Positions 17,473 to 27,118 are shown, numbered from the stretch's first letter. The stretch is DNA of 48,451 nucleotides from Crocinitomicaceae bacterium (GCA_016719925.1 JADJYC010000017.1:1-48451); one strand, 5' to 3'. Notes: generated from the letters alone by a model not told the origin. Made by a program: numbers and translations.

Positions 17473-18936
17473 CTACTTCTGTCTTCTGATAACCCTGTTA
17501 AACCAACGCTTGTAGACATCACGGTCAAACAGGGCTGAATCATTGGCGGCCTTGTAAGTAAGAAAAGCACCCAGCGGCGTAAGAATCATGGTGCTCAGCC
17601 ACAAGCCGCTCCACGGTGACATGACAGATGACTCTACCATATTTTCACCGGCAATGGTCAGAATATAATAGAAGATAAAAAACAAGGTTGCAAAAACAAG
17701 CGGTGCTCCTAATCCGCCCTTGCGAATAATTGCACCCAGCGGCGCGCCAATAAAAAACAGAACCAGAATAGCAAAAGACAAGGTGAATTTTTTATGCCAT
17801 GCACTTTTGTATTGATCAAAACTTGCTTCTCGGCTTTCCTGCAAAATTGTTCTGTGATAAAGCTGATCTTTTACATTTCTGATTTCATTCTGTACTTCTG
17901 CCATACAGGCTTTGTATTCTGAATCATGAATAGAATCCAGATAAATAAGCGTATCGGTTTGAATAATGTTGTCACTGTTTATACTATCCGTTTGATCCGC
18001 CGGAATAAATGAATTGTTGAATATCAGAAAATTATTTTTGAGGGTTTGGGTAAATTCTTTGTCTAATGAATCATTGAGAACCAACACTGAATCAAGTGAT
18101 CTGTCCAGTTGAATAAAATTCATCATTTCATAATCCTGCTTGTAGAGGTCTTCATTATTTTTCTGCATTTGAAAACCGGACATATCAAATTTAATAATGG
18201 CTTCATCAAAAAATGATTTCTGAAAGTCAACACGCACTTTTTCAAATTTGTGCGAGTTCACGTTTTCGTAAATAACTCCGTTTGCCAGTTTAAGAAATAA
18301 ATAATCACTGATCACAGAATCTTTTGATTCACTTGTTTCAGCATCTGATTTCAGCATTTCACCTGTTTTTGCACGAATGATGCGGCGTGAATTATTGTCT
18401 GTAAAATCATAAATCAGAATTCCTTCAAGACCTGAATTGCCGGTTTTGTTATCTACCTTGATGTGATATCCCTGAATCTCTTTGTAAAAAATACCTTCAC
18501 GCAGCATAAACTGTGGTTTGGTGTCCAGAATATCCCAGTAAATAGAACGCCATTTCAGGTTGGCAATGGGAAGAACATAGTTAGAGAAATAAAAAGCTGA
18601 AATACTTAGAAAAATCACAAAGACCAACATGGGTCTCATAGTTTTGATCAGAGATTGACCGGCAGATTTGAGTGCGGTGAGTTCATTGTTTTCTGCCAGA
18701 TTTCCAAAAGTCATAATAGATGAAAACAGAACAGCAAGCGGCAAGGCAAGCGGAATTAAACTTGCACTCACATAGAAAAGCATTTCAAGAATAATGGAAA
18801 GTTCTAATCCTTTTCCCATGAGATCATCAATGTATTTCCACAGAAACTGCATGATGAGAAAAAACATGGCAATGGAAAACGTAACCAGAAATGGCCCGAT
18901 AAAGGATCGGATGATAAACCAATGAATGCGTTTCAA
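17473..18936 (-). CDS. LptF/LptG (YjgP/YjgQ) family lipopolysaccharide export permease
   Basis: 487 residues, with three N-terminal hydrophobic helices (MKRIHWFIIRSFIGPFLVTF; IILEMLFYVSASLIPLALPL; MRPMLVFVIFLSISAFYFSN), a long periplasmic beta-jellyroll-like part (about 130-380) and three C-terminal helices (LSFAILVLFFIGAPLGAIIRKGGLG and following). This is the LptF/G topology; they pair in the LptB2FG transporter that extracts lipopolysaccharide from the inner membrane. Which of F or G cannot be told, and no partner is in the window. Length is above the E. coli proteins because of an enlarged periplasmic domain, as in other Bacteroidota. Confidence 0.88.
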   Translation of the reverse strand: MKRIHWFIIRSFIGPFLVTFSIAMFFLIMQFLWKYIDDLMGKGLELSIILEMLFYVSASLIPLALPLAVLFSSIMTFGNLAENNELTALKSAGQSLIKTMRPMLVFVIFLSISAFYFSNYVLPIANLKWRSIYWDILDTKPQFMLREGIFYKEIQGYHIKVDNKTGNSGLEGILIYDFTDNNSRRIIRAKTGEMLKSDAETSESKDSVISDYLFLKLANGVIYENVNSHKFEKVRVDFQKSFFDEAIIKFDMSGFQMQKNNEDLYKQDYEMMNFIQLDRSLDSVLVLNDSLDKEFTQTLKNNFLIFNNSFIPADQTDSINSDNIIQTDTLIYLDSIHDSEYKACMAEVQNEIRNVKDQLYHRTILQESREASFDQYKSAWHKKFTLSFAILVLFFIGAPLGAIIRKGGLGAPLVFATLFFIFYYILTIAGENMVESSVMSPWSGLWLSTMILTPLGAFLTYKAANDSALFDRDVYKRWFNRVIRRQK

Positions 18937-18988
18937 AATTTGTTTTTTACCCTAACGAAAAAAACTTAAAAAAGATATGTGAAGGCAA

Positions 18989-19381
18989 TTAAAAAGAACC
19001 GATAGTTGTTTTTAAATCCTGAATCTGATTCCCCCAAAGTCTTTTTGCTTCCTCAACTTCATCAGAATCAGCAAAATCAGTAATCAAAAGAGCCACGTCA
19101 TTTGTAAGGTCATCCACTTTAATAGTGAATTCAAAATAGGTTTTTAAACCATCTTCCTGATCATCCAACCACTGAAACTTAACGGATTCACCCTTTTTAC
19201 GGCCAATCATTTTAGCCTGTTGAACAGCGCCATCCCAGATAAAGGTGAATAAATCTTCTTTAATATTCACATCATCTGCAAACCACTCACTCAGTCCGCT
19301 TGGGGTACTAATCATATTAAACAGCACAGATGTCGAGGAATTCACTTCAAATTCCATCTCTATTTTTACTTTCTCTGACAT
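18989..19381 (-). CDS. START-like/SRPBCC domain protein (AHSA1-like)
   Basis: 130 residues beginning MSEKVKIEMEFEVNSSTSVLFNMISTP, with SEWFADDV, FIWDGAVQQAKMI and FKWLDD-like FQWLDDQEDGLKTYFEF, the helix-grip pattern of Bacteroidota START-like proteins. Such proteins bind hydrophobic ligands or act with chaperones, but the role here is unknown. It lies 52 bp upstream of the LptF/G gene on the same strand, and divergently from the tRNA gene. Confidence 0.8.
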   Translation of the reverse strand: MSEKVKIEMEFEVNSSTSVLFNMISTPSGLSEWFADDVNIKEDLFTFIWDGAVQQAKMIGRKKGESVKFQWLDDQEDGLKTYFEFTIKVDDLTNDVALLITDFADSDEVEEAKRLWGNQIQDLKTTIGSF

Positions 19382-19404
19382 TTTCCTTTTGAATTCGTTA
19401 ATGG

Positions 19405-19460
19405 CTGAAATTTAGTAAAATTTTATCGATGAAAATATACTTTTCGTCGATAAATTTCAG
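19405..19460. other. Strong palindrome in the START / tRNA-Met spacer
   Basis: TTTATCGATGAAAA (about 19422-19435) pairs with TTTTCGTCGATAAA (19441-19454) with one G-T mismatch around a five-base loop, and CTGAAATTT / AAATTTCAG extend it outward. It lies about 25 bp upstream of the START gene start and 100 bp before the tRNA promoter, so it is either an operator or a leader-RNA hairpin for the START gene. Confidence 0.45.
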
Positions 19461-19511
19461 AAACCTCCGATAATCAGCTACTTCGAAATGAATCAGAATA
19501 ATCCTTAAAAA

Positions 19512-19541
19512 TTTGAATAAATCAAAAATAGATTATATTTG
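19512..19541 (+). promoter_or_regulatory. Bacteroidota consensus promoter of tRNA-Met
   Basis: TTTG (19512-19515), 18 bases, then TATATTTG (19534-19541) is a near-perfect -33/-7 promoter, 19 bases before the tRNA 5' end. It is the clearest promoter in the window and supports the phylum assignment. Confidence 0.75.
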
Positions 19542-19560
19542 CACCCTTCAAATTAGAGCC

Positions 19561-19633
19561 GGCGCGGTAGCTCAGTTGGTTAGAGCGCAGGATTCATAAC
19601 CCTGAGGTCGGGAGTTCAACTCTCCCCGCGCTA
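19561..19633 (+). tRNA. tRNA-Met (CAT anticodon), probably one base missing
   Basis: Acceptor 5' strand GGCGCGG, D arm GCTC..GAGC, anticodon loop TTCATAA (anticodon CAT), T arm GGGAG/CTCCC with loop TTCAACT. The 3' acceptor should be CCGCGCT, but the run after CTCT has only four C, so one C must be shared by the T stem and the acceptor. One more C would restore a standard cloverleaf. The base pair closing the anticodon loop is A-C. CCA is not encoded. Elongator Met is most likely; a lysidine-modified Ile tRNA is the alternative for a CAT anticodon. Confidence 0.9.
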
Positions 19634-19637
19634 CAAG

Positions 19638-19665
19638 ATCCCTCCGATTATCTGAGGATTTTTTT
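19638..19665 (+). terminator. Rho-independent terminator after tRNA-Met
   Basis: ATCCCTC and GAGGAT pair around CGATTATCT with one bulged C, followed by a run of seven T. It starts five bases after the tRNA. Confidence 0.7.
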
Positions 19666-19698
19666 GTTTATGTAGTTTTTTGATGATCATTCTCTTTT

Positions 19699-21257
19699 TT
19701 ATTCTTTTGATTGGGCGGAACCTTTTAACTTGTTTTTAACCACCGTTTCAATAAGAAGACCTTGAATTTTACTCTCCAAATAAGAAATAATATCAAAATA
19801 ATTAAACGCTCTTTTTTCAAACCTGTCCTTTTCCAGCCGGAGCATTTTTGATTTCAGGACTTTGAAGAGTTGAATAATTTCCTTTTGTGAAAATGCATTT
19901 TGTGAATCCCTGAAAAATTTCAGAATGGCCGTTTCATATTTTCCAAGTTCTTTTTTTCGCAGTAAAAACCGGTACGTGGTACGGATATTCATTTCAATCA
20001 TTTCCCGGTCGTCCATTTCGAAATAGCAGATCAGCTTGAGTATCCGTGCAAAGGAGTGGAGATCTTCGCGTAAATCGGTGTCCTGTTCGTGAATTATTGC
20101 ATTCAGCCATTTCAATGCAGTTTTAAAGTTGTTGCTCCCAAAATACAAACAGGCAATTTTATAGTAGAAAATCAAAACGGTATTCTTGTCTAGTTTGTGA
20201 ATGATTGTATTCAGCTCGCGTTCGAGTTTTGAAACAATTCGTGTTCCGCTTTTGATTCTCCAAGCATAAAATGCCGGTTGATTTCATGCAGATAAATTGT
20301 TTTGAACAGATTAAGAGAAATGTTTTCAGAGACATAGATGGATTTGTCACGTTTGATTGCTACCAGCTGACGGTGCGTATTCATAAAATCGGAATAGAGT
20401 CCAAGTTTGTTTTGGGTAACAAGCAATGTGTTCAATGACCGGATATACATTTCAATATGATTCGATCTTTCATTGTGATTCTGATCAAACAAATCAATCC
20501 ATTTTTTTGCCAGCTGATGTGCTTTTCTGAAGTCATGAATAAACAAATAGTAACCGGTTAGTACAGTATAGAGGTGAATTTTTTCATTGGTTGATAGCTT
20601 GTCTTCCTGATAATAGGGCAGATTTTTTTTGAGGTATCTTTCCATTTTATCCAGATCTTGTCTGGTTCGGATAAAACCTTGTTTCTGATAATATGTATTG
20701 AGTTTAAAAGAAAGGTTTGAAAACTGGCTGATGTATTGAATGGATTTGAGTGTTTGAGTTGTCTCCTGAATAAGAATGTCTGAACGTTCTTCCATGTTAC
20801 TTTTCATAGCCTGCCGCATGGCCTTTTTTTCAAGCTGAATCAACTCAAGCAATAATTCATGACGCTCAAATTCGATTGCTTTTTTCTTAGCTTTTTCAAT
20901 GACCTGCAGCGCGTCATTGTAGAGACATTTGTTATAAAGAATATGTGCATTTTCAATTTGTGTGATGACAATCCGCCGGGTATCATTTTTTGATTCGTGA
21001 AACCGGAGTGACTTCATGAGCAAATAATTCAGGTGTGCTTTCTGATTGGGTAACTGAGTGCGGGGTATTTCCGGAATTTTTTTCAGAATTTTTTGTTCGT
21101 CATATTTGTTTTGCTGATCAATTACTTCAAAGAGCCGCAGGAATTTTTTATCCTGACTGTCGGATAAACGCATACTGATCAGCCGGAATTGTCTCTTCTC
21201 ACTTTTAGAAAGACTTTTAATTAGTCTGAACAAGTGCTCTGATGAAGCTTTTGGCAT
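19699..21257 (-). CDS. Hypothetical helical-repeat (TPR-like) protein, one frameshift
   Basis: Start at ATG 21257 (MPKASSEHLFRLIKSLSKSEKRQF); a more upstream in-frame start would add 15 residues over the promoter. The protein is almost entirely alpha-helical, with paired helices rich in Tyr, Leu and Lys (ENAHILYNKCLYNDALQVIEK; LYTVLTGYYLFIHDFRKAHQ; YYKIACLYFGSNNFKTALKW), as in TPR-type scaffolds. Adding one A in a run near 20250 gives GESKSGTRIVSKLERELNTIIH and joins the two frames into about 520 residues. No signal peptide, so cytoplasmic. Such long uncharacterised proteins are common in Bacteroidota; no function can be given. Confidence 0.75.
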
Positions 21258-21394
21258 ATCGTATATTTTTACAAATGTAGTTATTCCGTCTGTTAAAATC
21301 ACTTAAAAAGATACTTTGAACATCGTAGTTAAAAATTATTTTGATTTGCCTTATCTGATCTTCCTCCCTAAACTTGTATCAATTATCAGAAATT

Positions 21395-22441
21395 ATGAAT
21401 AAACGTGCAGCAATAACAGCGGTTGGATCTTATACCCCGGAGTATGTTCTTACCAATGAGGAAATGGAAACATTAGTAGACACAAGCAGTGAATGGATTG
21501 TAACACGGAGCGGAATTTCTGAAAGAAGAATTCTGAAAGATAAAACAAAGGGATCATCTTTCATGGCGTCAAAGGCTGCTGAAAATGTTCTTGAAAAGCG
21601 TGGAATATCTCCAAAAGAAATTGATTTGGTTATCGTAGCAACAGTTACTCCGGATTATCCATATCCGGCGACGGCAAATATTGTTTCTGATGCAATTGGG
21701 GCGGTGAATGCGTGGAGCTTTGATCTTCAGGCTGCCTGTTCCAGTTTTATCTATGCACTGCAGACGGCTTCCAAGTTTATTGAAAGCGGTGCACATAAAA
21801 AAGTTCTTGTCATTGGCAGTGATAAAATGTCAAGCATTATTGATTACACAGACAGAAGAACTTCAATTCTTTTTGGTGACGGTGCCGGAGCAGTATTGCT
21901 TGAAGAATCAACAGACGAAAACGGAATTATTGATGCCCGCATGTATGTTGACGGAAGCGGACAAAAACACTTGTATCAACCTGCCGGAGGAAGTGTGAAT
22001 CCTGCTTCTTTTGATACTGTATTGAACAAACAGCATTTTATTTCCATGGACGGTCAGGCTGTATTTAAAGTGGCAGTGACAAAAATGGCTGATGTGGCTG
22101 AAGAGATGATGAAGAGAAATAATCTTACAGCAGATGATATTGCTTTCCTTGTTCCGCATCAGGCAAATAAACGAATCATTGAAGCAGCTGCTGAACGTAT
22201 GGGAGTTGGTATGGAAAAAGTTATGCTCAATATTCACAAATACGGAAACACTACCAGTGCAACTTTACCTTTATGTCTGGCCGAATGGGAACCCCAATTA
22301 AAAAAAGGGGATAATCTTATCCTAACAACATTTGGCGCTGGTTTCACCTGGGGCGGAATGTATGTGAAGTGGTCTATTAGTAGGAGTCTGGAGTCTTTAG
22401 TCTTTAGTCTGGAGTCAATAGTCATTCAGTTTAACTTCTAA
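21395..22441 (+). CDS. fabH: 3-oxoacyl-ACP synthase III FabH
   Basis: It condenses an acyl-CoA with malonyl-ACP to start fatty acid elongation. From ATG 21395 (MNKRAAITAVGSYTPEYVLT) the catalytic Cys lies in DLQAACSSFIYAL (C115), the His in PHQANKR (about 252) and the Asn in GNTTSAT (about 282); GDGAGAVLL is also present. The family normally ends soon after GAGFTWGGMYVKW. Here the frame continues about 20 codons through a GTCTTTA-type heptamer array before stopping at 22441, so the repeat supplies an abnormal tail. An upstream in-frame start at 21374 would add seven residues. Confidence 0.94.
   Translation: MNKRAAITAVGSYTPEYVLTNEEMETLVDTSSEWIVTRSGISERRILKDKTKGSSFMASKAAENVLEKRGISPKEIDLVIVATVTPDYPYPATANIVSDAIGAVNAWSFDLQAACSSFIYALQTASKFIESGAHKKVLVIGSDKMSSIIDYTDRRTSILFGDGAGAVLLEESTDENGIIDARMYVDGSGQKHLYQPAGGSVNPASFDTVLNKQHFISMDGQAVFKVAVTKMADVAEEMMKRNNLTADDIAFLVPHQANKRIIEAAAERMGVGMEKVMLNIHKYGNTTSATLPLCLAEWEPQLKKGDNLILTTFGAGFTWGGMYVKWSISRSLESLVFSLESIVIQFNF
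22386..22427. repeat. Heptamer array at the fabH 3' end (GTCTTTA/GTCTGGA type)
   Basis: Six 7-base units in a row: GTCTGGA, GTCTTTA, GTCTTTA, GTCTGGA, GTCAATA, GTCATTC. The array overlaps the end of the fabH reading frame. It is a different unit from the CCTTTGT arrays but has the same 7-bp period. Confidence 0.7.
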
Positions 22442-22778
22442 ACTCATCAACTTTCAACATCAACTTCGCTCAGTCTCCAGTGGAAACTAATCAACTTTCA
22501 ACTAAAAAATCCGAAAGGTCAAAATACTGAAATATCAAAATCACAAACTGTCCGGCGCAAAGAAATGATGCTCATCGTAAACTAAAGTTTAACTCTTATT
22601 CTCAACCCTCTGTCCCTGTCTGCTTGACGCAGTAAGGCAGGGTTTCCCCTTTTCCCTCTATCCTTTGTCCTTAGCCCTTTGTCCTTAGCCCTTTGCCCTT
22701 TGTCCTTTGTCCTTTGCCCTTAGCCCTTTTTACAAAAAACCACACTCCCTTTTCAGAAAGTCCGGAACAACATCTACT
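22442..22778. repeat. Repeat-rich spacer between fabH and the TonB receptor
   Basis: No gene is seen. Around 22445-22510 TCAACTTTCAAC motifs recur. At 22655-22731 there is an eleven-unit heptamer array: CCTCTAT, CCTTTGT, CCTTAGC, CCTTTGT, CCTTAGC, CCTTTGC, CCTTTGT, CCTTTGT, CCTTTGC, CCTTAGC, CCTTTTT. The same units flank menA. GTCTGCTTGACGC / AGTAAGGCAG near 22618 is also repeat-like. Confidence 0.65.
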
Positions 22779-25183
22779 TCAAAAAACTGCTTTCAAAGAC
22801 AGAACAAAATTTCTTCCCGGCGCAACGATTCCTGAACTATAAGGTTTGTATCTTAAATCAAGTATATTTTCTACACCGCTGCTTACGCTGAAATGATTTG
22901 AAAACTGATACATTATTTTAAGATTCAATGTGGCCCAAGCCGGTGAATATGGATTTCCGTTTGGGTCAATTGCATACAAATAACCTTTGCTGCGTTCTTC
23001 TTCAGCTAAATTTTCATAAGCGACTTCACCGCTGAACATCGTATACAAATCCATGTTTAGTTTGTTGTATTTATAGGTGAGATGTGTAACTCCAAAATAA
23101 GGAGCAGCATGTCTAAGCGGCGATTGAGTAGCATCATCCAGTTCTTCAATTCCTTTCTGATAATTGAAACGGGCCATAAATCCAAAACCTTTCGGAAGTG
23201 CAATTTCAATTCCGGTCTGAATTCCGTAAACGGTTGCAAAAGCTGCGTTTTGGATGGCTTGCACTTTGCTCATTTCTCCTGCATAGAAAATGCTGTCAGA
23301 ACCGTTAAGCTGAAAATCTCTTCGTACCAGCGCGTCTTGTAAATACGTATAAAAACCTGTAACATCTGCTTTAATTTTGTTGTTAAACACTTTGGTAATT
23401 CCAACTTCTGCGTTGTAGACATATTCTGCTTTGATAGATGGATTAGGTACAATTACAAATCCGGGTTCTGAATCAAATACTTTACCCATGTCATCCACAT
23501 TGGGTGACCGGAAACCTGTGGCTGCATTAACGCGGATATTCCAATCGGAGTCAGTATTCAATACCAAACCTAAACTTCCTGTGACTGCGCCGTCATTCAG
23601 ATTTGCTTTAGTAAACGGAAAAGGAAAGAATGTTGTATCGAAAGCAGCATCAATTATAAACTGATTGTATCTTACTCCACTGTGAAGTGTTAGCATTTTA
23701 CTGATTGAATATTGGTTAGTAAGATAAACTCCCATGGACATCCACGTTGCCTGAGGGTATCTTGCCGGACCAATATTTATTGCGCCGGTTGTGATGTCTT
23801 CATCAATTCCATACGATCTGACATCGTTGTGAATTCCTTCAAGTCCATAGAAAAATTCATGTTTTTTCCCGGCGGATTTATTGAAGTCAATATTCAGCGA
23901 AGCGGCATTAACGTTTTCAGTTCTGATTCTTCTTTCTGAATCATTCATGTCTCTGTCAATTCTGCTTTCTTCAAAAAACTGATAGCCAACATTGATATTC
24001 ATCTGGTCGTAAACCGGATTATCAGATGTATGTGTAATACTCATACTGTTGAATGCCCATTCCTGTGGTCCATAGCTCCATTCTGCGCTGCGGGGCAGTC
24101 CGTTTTTATAAAGTATGTGACGATCATAACGCGCATAATCAGATGTGGTGGAATACTGAAAATTGTAAACAATGTTCCATTTTTCATTTGGTTGAAAACG
24201 AATTTTCTGCATCAGATTCATTTGATTGTATGCAGTAGGGTTTTGAATTTTAGGATTGGTGTTGGCAATTACTACATCCAAACTATCTTGTCGTTGCACA
24301 TAAAAAGGTCTGAGATATTCATCTGGTCCATTGGACCCCATCACCACATCTCCAAAATTAAATGCAGAAAAACTTGCCAGATAGGACCATTTTTTCCAGC
24401 CGACATTTAAATCAAAGTGCATAGTTTTTTCCTGGTTTGCAGTTGAAATTCTGCTTACTGCGCTTCCGGCAACCAGCGGAGTTCCGTTATAAGATAGTTG
24501 CGGATTGAGTGTAGTGAAATTCATGACGCCTGCAATAGCATCACTGCCATACATAATTGAACCCGGGCCAAAAAGTACTTCTGCATTTTGAATTGAAAAC
24601 GGATCAATGCTGATGACATTCTGCAAATTTCCCCCACGGAAAATAGCTGTATTCATGCGAACTCCATCCACAGAAATCAGTAAACGGTTTGTTGCAAATC
24701 CTCTTATCATCGGACTTCCACCACCGGCCTGACTCTTTTGAATAAAACCTCACCGCTTGAAGCTAGCATATCTGCTGCTGTTTGCGGATTCATCAATCCG
24801 ATCTGATTGCCGGAAATTGTACTGATTCGTGTTGGCATGCGTGCAACATTCTGATTCCAGCGGTGGCCGGTAATAACGATCTGGTCAGAGGTGATTGCGC
24901 CGGGCTCCATTATAACAGCAAAAGATTTTAATTCCAGTTCCTGGTATGAAGTGGTAATAGTTTGCTATCCCAGCAAACGTATTTCAATTAATTCAGAATT
25001 AATAAATCCACTGATATCTGTTTGTCCTTCAGAATTTGTAAGGACAAATACGTGCGGACTTTGTGATACGATTGCAGCCAGATAAAGTGGCTGATTTGTT
25101 TTACTGTCTTTTACGGTTAATATTTGTGCAGCTGTAATTGTATAAACCGAAATAAATACTCCCAGCAGGAATAATTTTTTCAT
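22779..25183 (-). CDS. TonB-dependent outer membrane receptor (hemin/hemoglobin-type), with one in-frame stop and one frameshift
   Basis: An outer-membrane beta-barrel importer. Signal peptide MKKLFLLGVFISVYTITAA, a short carboxypeptidase-like N-domain (ILTVKDSKTNQPLYLAAIVS), the plug (IVITGHRWNQNVARMP, QKSQAGGGSPMIRGFATNRL, DPFSIQNAEVLFGPGSIMYG) and a barrel ending RNFVLSLKAVF with the terminal Phe. GFRSPNVDDMGKVFDSEPG resembles heme/hemoglobin receptors, so heme uptake is a fair guess. A TAG at 24965 interrupts LLG-QTITTSYQEL where Tyr is expected, and one T is missing near 24730. Reassembled length is about 800 residues. Probably read with the small gene upstream. Confidence 0.88.
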
Positions 25184-25246
25184 GAACTTGAAATTTAAAT
25201 TTTTAATTTGATGGAATTAGATCTTACCAAAATGATAAGAATAAAA

Positions 25247-25774
25247 TCAAATTAAATTTTCAGGCGGAGATACGAATATCAGAATATGTTTGTCAGAATT
25301 AAAAGTGACGAATTCTGAATGTTCTTTGCAGTTTGATTTAGTGGTTTTCCAACTAAAAGACAGATCTTGGTTCACATCAAAAAAAGTAAGCATCAAAAGT
25401 TTTATAGGATGTTTTCCCTGATGTTTGCTGTCCATAGTACGGTCAACCTGTTCATTGAGGGATGCAAACAATTCCGTTTCCTGACGGTCATTCACACATT
25501 GAAAAGTGACTGAATAATTACCGGTTATTGTTTTTTGAACAATATCATACATTGTTCCGTGAAACATAAATTCTTTGTGATTGTGCCAGATCAGTTCTTT
25601 GTAATTGGATTTGTCGATGTTCAGTACATGAAGTTCTGATTCAGGCACTCCCTCTTTGATTTGTTTTTTGATTTCTTTTCGGATTGCCTGTTGTTCAAAT
25701 CTGTATAGAACAAAAATACCAGCAAACTGATACAGGAATAGACCGAGCAGGGCAAATGCCAGAATTTTTTTCAC
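25247..25774 (-). CDS. Hypothetical protein with an N-terminal membrane segment
   Basis: 175 residues from a GTG start at 25774: KKILAFALLGLFLYQFAGIFVLY is one transmembrane helix or uncleaved signal, then a charged stretch (EQQAIRKEIKKQIKEGVPE) and a beta-rich domain (KELIWHNHKEFMFHGTMYDIV, two cysteines). The pattern recurs in Bacteroidota next to TonB receptors and metal or heme uptake genes, but I cannot name a family. It lies 63 bp upstream of the receptor on the same strand, so co-expression is likely. Confidence 0.65.
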   Translation of the reverse strand: MKKILAFALLGLFLYQFAGIFVLYRFEQQAIRKEIKKQIKEGVPESELHVLNIDKSNYKELIWHNHKEFMFHGTMYDIVQKTITGNYSVTFQCVNDRQETELFASLNEQVDRTMDSKHQGKHPIKLLMLTFFDVNQDLSFSWKTTKSNCKEHSEFVTFNSDKHILIFVSPPENLI

Positions 25775-25931
25775 AGATGTTCAAATTTAAGGATAATTTG
25801 GTTTTGATGTATTATTGAAATAGCTTGATTATAAGTGTTGATGGGGGAAGATGCCCCTTTTGTCGAATCGTCAGCCATTTTTTTCTTTCTGGTTTTGGTC
25901 TGAACAAGTTGGGCTCAATATAATAGCCGAT

Positions 25932-26657
25932 TTAGTTAACTGACCTTGCCTCATCAAGCTCTTCTTTTGAAACCAGTCCTAACGGAACAAAAATGGCTGA
26001 TTTACCTTTTAATAACCAAGAGAAACCAAACGCCACCAGTGATGTTGTTTCAAAAATATAAACCCAGTATCCCATATTGACCTCTTCATCACTGAAAAAA
26101 CCATAGGCAAATAAAAAAATCAGAACCGAAATGGATAAAATTACAGTCCATCCAAAAATCCGGTACCATTTTTTTCTGCGCTGATGCCAGCTGTCATCTT
26201 TTGGACTTAAGGTGAATTTATAAACTGACATTAATCCAAGTAATATCAGAAAGAGTCCTGCACTTATCAGGTGTATGCTTGCCAAAATGGAGCTGGTGTG
26301 TTTATTGGGTGTGTTAAAAATAGCATGCTCATCAAAATCAGTTGGAATCAGGGCTACTATTAGCGCAAGCAAACCGGCAATATTTGTAATGGTTACATCT
26401 TTTATTTTATGATCATCTTTCAGATATCCTTTGTAACTGATAAGCAAAAGACCAAATGAAGCCAGTGTCCCTACAAAAATTATTTGTGCATAACTGTAAT
26501 TATAATGACTGATGGATGGCAGAAATGCGGGATAATTCTTATGATTTATTTTTGTCATTATCATCTGGAAAAGAACCAGCAAAAATGGAAGTGACATACC
26601 CAATGTACCAATGAGCAACTGAATCCGGCGGTAGTTGTTGTGGAGTTTTTGAGGCAT
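25932..26657 (-). CDS. Hypothetical integral membrane protein (DUF998-like)
   Basis: 241 residues with six hydrophobic segments (LLIGTLGMSLPFLLVLFQMI; AQIIFVGTLASFGLLLISY; ITNIAGLLALIVALIPT; ASIHLISAGLFLILLGLMSV; IFGWTVILSISVLIFLFAYG; VYIFETTSLVAFGFSWLLKG). The order and the FDEHAIFNTPNKHTSSILASIH loop resemble DUF998-type membrane proteins. No enzymatic motif can be asserted. It is monocistronic, 157 bp from the next gene on this strand. Confidence 0.65.
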   Translation of the reverse strand: MPQKLHNNYRRIQLLIGTLGMSLPFLLVLFQMIMTKINHKNYPAFLPSISHYNYSYAQIIFVGTLASFGLLLISYKGYLKDDHKIKDVTITNIAGLLALIVALIPTDFDEHAIFNTPNKHTSSILASIHLISAGLFLILLGLMSVYKFTLSPKDDSWHQRRKKWYRIFGWTVILSISVLIFLFAYGFFSDEEVNMGYWVYIFETTSLVAFGFSWLLKGKSAIFVPLGLVSKEELDEARSVN

Positions 26658-26758
26658 AATAACAGAATTGGGTCATACTAAAAATAGTGATAATTTTTAT
26701 TGCCGGCTCAAATATATAACCTCATAATTTTTCTGTTCTCTATGATATTCTGGATTTT

Positions 26759-27118
26759 GTGACCGGGTTAGGATTTCAGTTTCTTCGAGTCGACGTGCAG
26801 TGGATAATCCGCTTGTGCTTCTCCTTCGTCGAATCACAGGCGTTTTTTATTTTCTGCCTTCACTCGAGCAAGCTCGGTTCAGTCATAAAACAAAAAACGC
26901 CTGCCTGCGAAAAGCAGGCAAGCGTTTTATCAGAGTGACCGCGTTAGGATTTCAGATCCTTTAGCGTCGACGTGCAGTGGATAATCCGCTTGTGCTTCTC
27001 CTTCGTCGAATCACGGGCATTTTTTGTTTGCTGCCTTCGCTCGACACAAGGTCGGCTCAGTCATCAAACAAAAAACGCCTGCCTGTGAAAAGCAGGCAAG
27101 CGTTTTATCAGAGTGACC
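26759..27118. repeat. Tandem direct repeat, two units of 176 and 178 bp
   Basis: Unit 1 (26759-26934) and unit 2 (26935-27112) both begin GTGACCGSGTTAGGATTTCAG, contain GTCGACGTGCAGTGGATAAT and CTTCTCCTTCGTCGAATCAC, and end AAGCAGGCAAGCGTTTTATC with a GCCTGC / GCAGGC hairpin. A third GTGACC starts at 27113 but the repeat is not continued. They differ by scattered substitutions. No open frame spans a unit; the spacer 26658-27360 contains no gene. Confidence 0.8.

Noticed and set aside
22655..22731. Heptamer array considered as a CRISPR
   Set aside because: Units are 7 bp and contiguous, with no spacers and no cas genes in the window.
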